Source: Cochliopodium minus (lineage: Eukaryota > Discosea > Himatismenida > Cochliopodiidae). From it: a DNA stretch of 12,263 nt. Position 1 is the stretch's first letter. Each line of letters starts with the position of its first letter. Positions 7,689 through 12,263 of this stretch are shown here, piece after piece. The position numbers and the translations under genes are program-made. The DNA is taken from contig JAMYWO010000008.1 of the NCBI GenBank assembly GCA_024220525.1, positions 234,816-247,078 of the forward strand. The letters are read 5' to 3'. A model generated the notes under the pieces. The model ran no database searches, was not told the DNA's origin, and worked only from the letters and a program-made list of their open reading frames with translations.

Positions 7689-9188
7689 TTATTTGTTTAA
7701 CATAAAAATGGAAAGAAAAACAAAAATTAAGTTTGTAAAAAGAGGTTTGGGAAGTTTCCTGGACTTTGAATGTTTGTTGCAAAGTAGAATAAAGAAAATT
7801 TTTTTTTTAAAGTTCTTTGGAAAATATTTGTGAGTGAAGATGGACCAACTACCATCAAATTTAGTTTTGGGCAAAACAATTGGAAATGGGGATTTTATTT
7901 CAACATAATATTTGAGATAAGAATTTTGTTTTGCACATTCAACATTATAACTCCCTATAAAAAAAATGTAAAAAAAAACTTTTTTTTCAAAAAAAAAATA
8001 ATTTACCAAATTGTCTGAGGGTTTTTTGTAATACAATTTTTATTTTAATAAATAATTTAATCTTAAAAATGAAAAAATCTTGCCCAAATGAAACATTGAG
8101 ATTGGAAAGAATGAATAATTTGTAAGAGCTTGTAACAGCCATTACATGTTGATAACCACTAACAATTTCTTTCACTGGTTCATGAAAAGGAATTTTATTT
8201 CCTTCAAAGTCAAACATAATCCCACTTTCATCCAAAATAACTTTTGTCTGAACTCCTTAAAAATAAAATATTTTGAACAAAAAATTAAAATTAAAACAAA
8301 ATTAAAAAATTTATGACTAAGATCTAACAATAAATAAAAAGATAATAAAATTGGAAAATTGAATTATGTAATAAAAAATTTTAAATAAAAAAAATAATAA
8401 AAATAAATAATAAAAAATTGAAATAAAAAATAAAATAAAAAAAATAAAATTGGTAATAAAAAAAAAAAAAAATAAAAATAAAAATAAAAATAAAAATAAA
8501 AATGAAAATGAAAAAATTACCAATAGCAAAAGCAACACACTTTGTGTTAATGTTGATTTGTTCACAAGATTCCCCTTTAAAACGGAAAATCTTTCCATCG
8601 TTAGTCAAACAACAACTTTCATAACCATCGGTAGAGAAATCAATCAGATTTTCGTTGAAAAGGTGGTGTTCTAATTGAGTGAAATAATTGGTTTGAGATT
8701 GGGAAAAAAAATTTATTCCACTTGAGAAAAATTTGTTTTTTTCGTTTCTAATCACCAATGATCCCATTCCACACCAAACCATATTTATTTTACCTTTTTT
8801 TAAAAAAATAAAAATTAAAATTTAAAATGAAAAATAAAATAAAAAATAAAATAAAAAATAAAATGAAAAATAAATTTGAATTATTAAAAATAAATTAAAA
8901 TTTAAAAATATGATTAAAAAATGAAGAACTAAAAAATAAAAAAATAAAATACCACATAACCTGTTGTTTAGTTTTACTGGATTTGGAATTTTTTCATTTC
9001 CGCCCAATTCTCCCTTTGAACTTTTTTTATAAAGTTTTTAAAAATTAAATTGATTTTTTGAAAAAAATGCAAACTTTGAACCAGTTCCATACAAGAATCC
9101 ATCTTCATCAAGAGCAACAGTAAAATCTCCACCACAACAACACATCTTCCAAAAATAAAAAATAAAAAATAAAAAAATTTTTAAAAAT

Positions 9189-9219
<31 letters not shown>

Positions 9220-9904
9220 TTTGAAATTTGAAATTTGAAATAAAAAATTTGAAAATAAAAAATAAAAAAAATTCAAAGTTTTTTTTAAAAACAATAATAG
9301 AAAAAATAATCAAATAAAAAAATAATACAATGAATTTTATCCCTTTCATCAATTGTAAAATTTTATTTTCTTTATCGAACTCATTTCCTAAAACGTGGTT
9401 GTAACCACCAGCGTACCAATTTCCTTCATTATCGATGAAAGAGAAATGAATGTGCCCGGAGGAAAAACTTTTGATGTTTTTTTTGCTAAGAATGTCTGAT
9501 TTTGTCATCACTCCTATTGTTGAGTTACTTTTCAATGCCAATTGACCATAATTATCTGATTTATAAGAAAAAAAGTCACAAATAAATTTTTAAAGGATTT
9601 TTAATGTTTTTGTCATTTTTTTAATTTAGATTTATTTAATTTAAATAAACTTTTTATAATTTAGATTTATTTAACTTTTTTATTTTCCCTTTTTTTTTTT
9701 TTTTAAATTTCAATAATGTTTTAAAAATTAATTTTTTCTATTTCAAATAATCAGAAAGAAAAATTTGAGAATTTCATTTTGGATATTCTTTTTTTTTTTT
9801 TTTTTTTTGTTGGAAAAAAAAAATGAGTTACTATGTCCATGTGTATAGAAATCATTGTTATCTAAATCAAATGTCAAAAGATTGAATTGAGTTTTTAAAT
9901 TCAT
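7689..9904 (-). CDS. RCC1-like repeat protein B, complete, 8 exons
   Basis: Exons: 9832-9904, 9329-9555, 9075-9145, 8953-9020, 8521-8793, 8084-8255, 8007-8014 (8-nt microexon) and 7689-7954, giving 1158 nt and 385 aa. ATG 9904 is the only start in frame. RCC1-type repeat cores follow one another: FYTHGHNNYGQLA, NWYAGGYNHVLG, CCCGGDFTVALDEDGFLYGTG then NSKGELGG, SCCLTNDGKIFRF and VILDESGIMFDFEG. A conserved C-terminal segment ends CNKHSKSRKLPKPLFTNLIF plus a hydrophobic tail. RCC1 domains form seven-bladed propellers used in GTPase exchange or as binding scaffolds; which applies here is unknown. Exon lengths match gene C exactly or by multiples of three, confirming the model. The donor of exon 6 is GC (GG then GCAAGA), where gene C uses GTAATT at the same place. 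A conserved block lies 117 nt upstream. Confidence 0.85.
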
Positions 9905-9942
9905 TTATAAGGAATTATTTCCCTTCTATAAAAAAATGATTA

Positions 9943-10021
9943 AAATTGAAATTTTTGATGTATAATTGCCTTTATTCTGATAATAACAACTGAATGATTT
10001 TGATGTAATTATAGGTCTCAT
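9943..10021 (-). promoter_or_regulatory. Conserved block upstream of gene B start (copy 2)
   Basis: Second copy of the block at 1097-1175, again with its ATG (10021-10019) 117 nt before the start ATG of the gene. The core contains an imperfect inverted motif, TTATT-ATCAG-AATAA. In-frame stops TAG and TAA lie between this ATG and the gene start. Similarity to the gene A copy continues more weakly through exon 1. Confidence 0.55.
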
Positions 10022-10069
10022 TTTTTCCCTTCAATTTTTTTTAATTTATTTTAAATGGAAAACAAATTT

Positions 10070-10202
10070 TTAGTTTGGGAAGACCGTTATAATAATTCTT
10101 ATAAATTTCTTCCCTAAATAACTTTGAGAAACCTCTTTTCTAGTTTCTTTTTGGTTAAACAATCAGAAATGGAAATTATTTTTGAGATAAGATGTTCTTT
10201 TA
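10070..10202 (-). pseudogene. Relic of the last exon of an RCC1-like family gene
   Basis: Compared with the last exon of gene C (10278-10546), this stretch keeps the same order of matching pieces: TTTGGGAAG, ATTTCTTCC..AAATA.CTTTGAGAA, TTT.TTTTGG..AAACAATC.GAAATGGA and TTTGAGATAAGATG. Two internal segments are deleted, and substitutions and stops remove any frame. It lies directly beyond the real last exon of gene C, as if a third family member, or a duplicate 3' end, once lay between C and B. Confidence 0.7.
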
Positions 10203-10277
10203 ATTTTAAATGTTATTTTTAATTATCTTTAATTATTTTAAATTATTTTAAAAAATAATTATTTTAAATCTAATTTT

Positions 10278-12263
10278 TTAGTTCTTTTTTTTAGGAGGCA
10301 ATTTAGAAATAATAGGAAAAATTAGATTTGTAAAAAGAGGTTTGGGAAGTTTTCGAGACTTTGAGTGTTTGTTACAAAGTAGAATAAAGAAGATTTCTTC
10401 CTGAAATACCTTTGAGAAGAATTTGTGATTGGAGATGGACCAACCATAATATTTCGTTTTGGGCAAAACGATCGGAAATGGAGCTTTTATTTCTACATAA
10501 TATTTGAGATAAGATGGTTGTATTGCACTTTCAACTTTGTAACTCCCTTTAATAAAAAAAAAATATAAAAACTTTATTTCAAATAAAAAATTATTAAATT
10601 TATTTTTAAAAAGAAACAATTAAAAACTATTTAAAAAGAGATAAATAAAAAAAAAGTGAAATTTAATAAAAATTCTTTATTAATAAAATTAATAAAAAAA
10701 AAATTAAATAAAAAATAAAGTGAAATTTAATAAAAATTAAAAAAAAATATTATTTCAAAATTAAAAATTAATTTTTACCAAATTGACTAAAATGTATTTT
10801 TTATGAAATTTGATTAATCAAAAAAAAAAAAGAGTTTTTTTATGTGAGAGATAATTACTCATATTGTACTTGAATGTTTGAAACAATGAATAGTTTATTT
10901 GATTTGGTAATGAGCATTACATGTTGATAACCACAACCTATCTCCTCAACAAGTTCATGAAAAGGGATTTTATTTCCTTGAAAATCGTACATGACACCAT
11001 CTTCATCCAAAATGAGAGAAGTGTCAACTCCTTTAAATAATTTTTAAAAAAAAAAAATCAAAAAACTATAAATAAATGAGAATAAAAATAATTAAAAATT
11101 AATAATTAATAAAATAAGAAAAATGAGAAATAAATAATAAAAAATAAAAAATAAAAAACAAAAAACTATAAATAAATGAGAATAAAAATAAAAAATCTGC
11201 AAAATTATAAAAATAAAAAATAATAAATAATTAAAATAAAATAAAAAACAAAAAATAAAAAATAAATAATAAAAAAATAAAAATAAAAATAAAAAAAATT
11301 ACCTTTACAAAAAGCAACACATTTGCTTTCTATCTTTATTTGTTCACAAGAATTTTTTTTGATGACAAATATTTTTCCATCATTGGTCAAGCAACAACCC
11401 TCGTAACCATTTGTAGAAAAATCAATTAAATCTTCGTTGAAAAGATGGTGTTTAATTTTCGTGAAACCAACAATTCCTTCTTGGGTGATGAACTCACCTA
11501 ATCCACTGTAAAAAAATTCAGCCTTTTCGTTTCTAACTACTAAAGAAGAAATCCCGCACCAAACCATATTTATTTTACCTGATTTAAAAAAGCAAAAATT
11601 TAAAAAATATGTATAAAAAAATTGGAAAAATAAAACAAAAATTAAAAATTAAAACAGAAAAAAAAAAACCATAATAACTTTTACAATAAAATAAAATGAA
11701 CCAAAACAAAATTTAAATTAATTGGAAAAATAAAACAAAAATTAAAAAAAATTGGAAAAACAAAATAAAATAAAACAGAAAAATTAAAAAAAATTGGAAA
11801 AATAAAACAGAAAATAAAAATTAAAATAAATTTTACAATAAAATATAATCAATTCAAAAAAAAATTATTATTTATTATTTGAATGAATACCACATATTTT
11901 TGTATTTAATTTCTCTGGGACTGGCATGGTACCTTCTCTCCCCAGTTCTCCGTTTTTACTTTTTTAAATAAATTTGAAAGGATAAATTTAAATAAGTACT
12001 TTCGAAATTCTCCTTACTTAAATCCAGTCCCGTACAAATTTCCTTCTTGATCAAGAGCCACAGTATAATCTCCACCACAACAACACATCTACCAACATTA
12101 AAAGAATAAAAATAAAAAATAATTAAAATGATAAAATTATAATAAAAAATAAATGATAAAAAATAAAAAAATAAAAAATAAATGATAAAAATAAAAAATA
12201 AAAAATAAAAAATAAAGAATAAAAATTTAAATTTAAAAACATTCCCCCAATACTATGCTGTTT
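10278..12263 (-). CDS. RCC1-like repeat protein C, 5' partial
   Basis: Visible exons: 12254 to the right edge (tentative end of exon 2, before a GTATTG donor), 12018-12088, 11891-11958, 11303-11578, 10859-11030, 10779-10786 (8-nt microexon) and 10278-10546 with stop TAA. About 290 residues are present. Motifs parallel gene B: CCCGGDYTVALDQEGNLYGTG, NKNGELGREG, KINMVWCGISSLVVRN, CCLTNDGKIFVI, LILDEDGVMYDFQG, GCGYQHVM and YDQFGSYKVE. The C-terminal segment again has CNKHSKSRKLPKPLFTNLIF, followed by a different short tail (PIISKLPPKKKN). Lengths of exons 3, 4, 6 and 7 equal those of B; exons 5 and 8 are each 3 nt longer. It is a tandem paralogue of B on the same strand. The start codon and exon 1 lie outside the window. 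Confidence 0.85.
11136..11302. repeat. A-rich low-complexity repeats in intron 5 of gene C
   Basis: Runs of AAAAAAT, AAAAAAC and AATAAAT units fill the intron end. A 30-nt segment around 11158-11187 (CAAAAAACTATAAATAAATG...) repeats one at about 11060-11090, so a short internal duplication has occurred. Confidence 0.6.

Larger units (their letters stand above)
9905..10277. other. Intergenic region between genes B and C
   Basis: This 373-bp spacer holds, from B outwards, a short AT-rich leader, the conserved upstream block (9943-10021) and a decayed copy of the family's last exon (about 10070-10202). AT-rich filler follows up to the stop of gene C. It therefore serves as promoter of B and 3' flank of C. 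Confidence 0.7.

Noticed and set aside
8317-8598. Minus-strand hydrophobic ORF
   Set aside because: It is translated intron between exons 5 and 6 of gene B.

Overview
The window is nuclear DNA of an AT-rich, intron-dense protist. Genes are split into many short exons. Introns mostly run GT...AG and are very AT-rich, usually T-rich on the coding strand. They are packed with 6-8 nt A/T microsatellites. The domain mix (RCC1-like repeats in a tandem family, F-box plus SPRY, PAP2 lipid phosphatase, M1 aminopeptidase, a Cys-rich transmembrane protein) and the intron style suit a free-living amoeboid protist. An Anaeramoeba-like organism is my best guess, but the sequence does not prove it.

Layout. 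(1) 1-1058, minus: 5' part of RCC1-like gene A, running off the left edge and carrying a +1 frameshift in exon 1. (2) 1097-1445: a short block conserved with gene B, then a 99-bp inverted-repeat element with a 9-bp flanking direct repeat. (3) 1460-3415, minus: C-terminal 545 residues of an M1-family aminopeptidase whose catalytic half is absent. (4) 3416-4040: a puzzling interval with a 7-nt microsatellite, a plus-strand exon-like ORF, a minus-strand exon-like ORF and an ambiguous base (N) at 4040. (5) 4005-5054, minus: 5' part of a PAP2/lipid phosphate phosphatase gene, with motifs 1 and 2 present and motif 3 missing. (6) 5381-7531, plus: eight exons joining in frame, giving F-box + partial SPRY + Cys-rich + TM + tail; an N at 6559 lies in the intron between the SPRY and Cys-rich parts. 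(7) 7689-9904, minus: complete eight-exon RCC1-like gene B (385 aa). (8) 9943-10202: the conserved upstream block, then a decayed copy of the family's last exon. (9) 10278-12263, minus: RCC1-like gene C, 5' partial, with the same exon structure as B.

All splice models were built by hand from splice-site dinucleotides, codon phase and paralogue comparison. For genes B and C, exon lengths agree exactly or differ by multiples of three, which makes those models strong. The genes do not form an obvious pathway. The main biology is a local RCC1-like gene family evolving by tandem duplication with relics, plus three gene structures (M1, PAP2, SPRY/Cys-rich) broken or fused near ambiguous bases or microsatellites. 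Those last three may reflect either real rearrangement or assembly joins.
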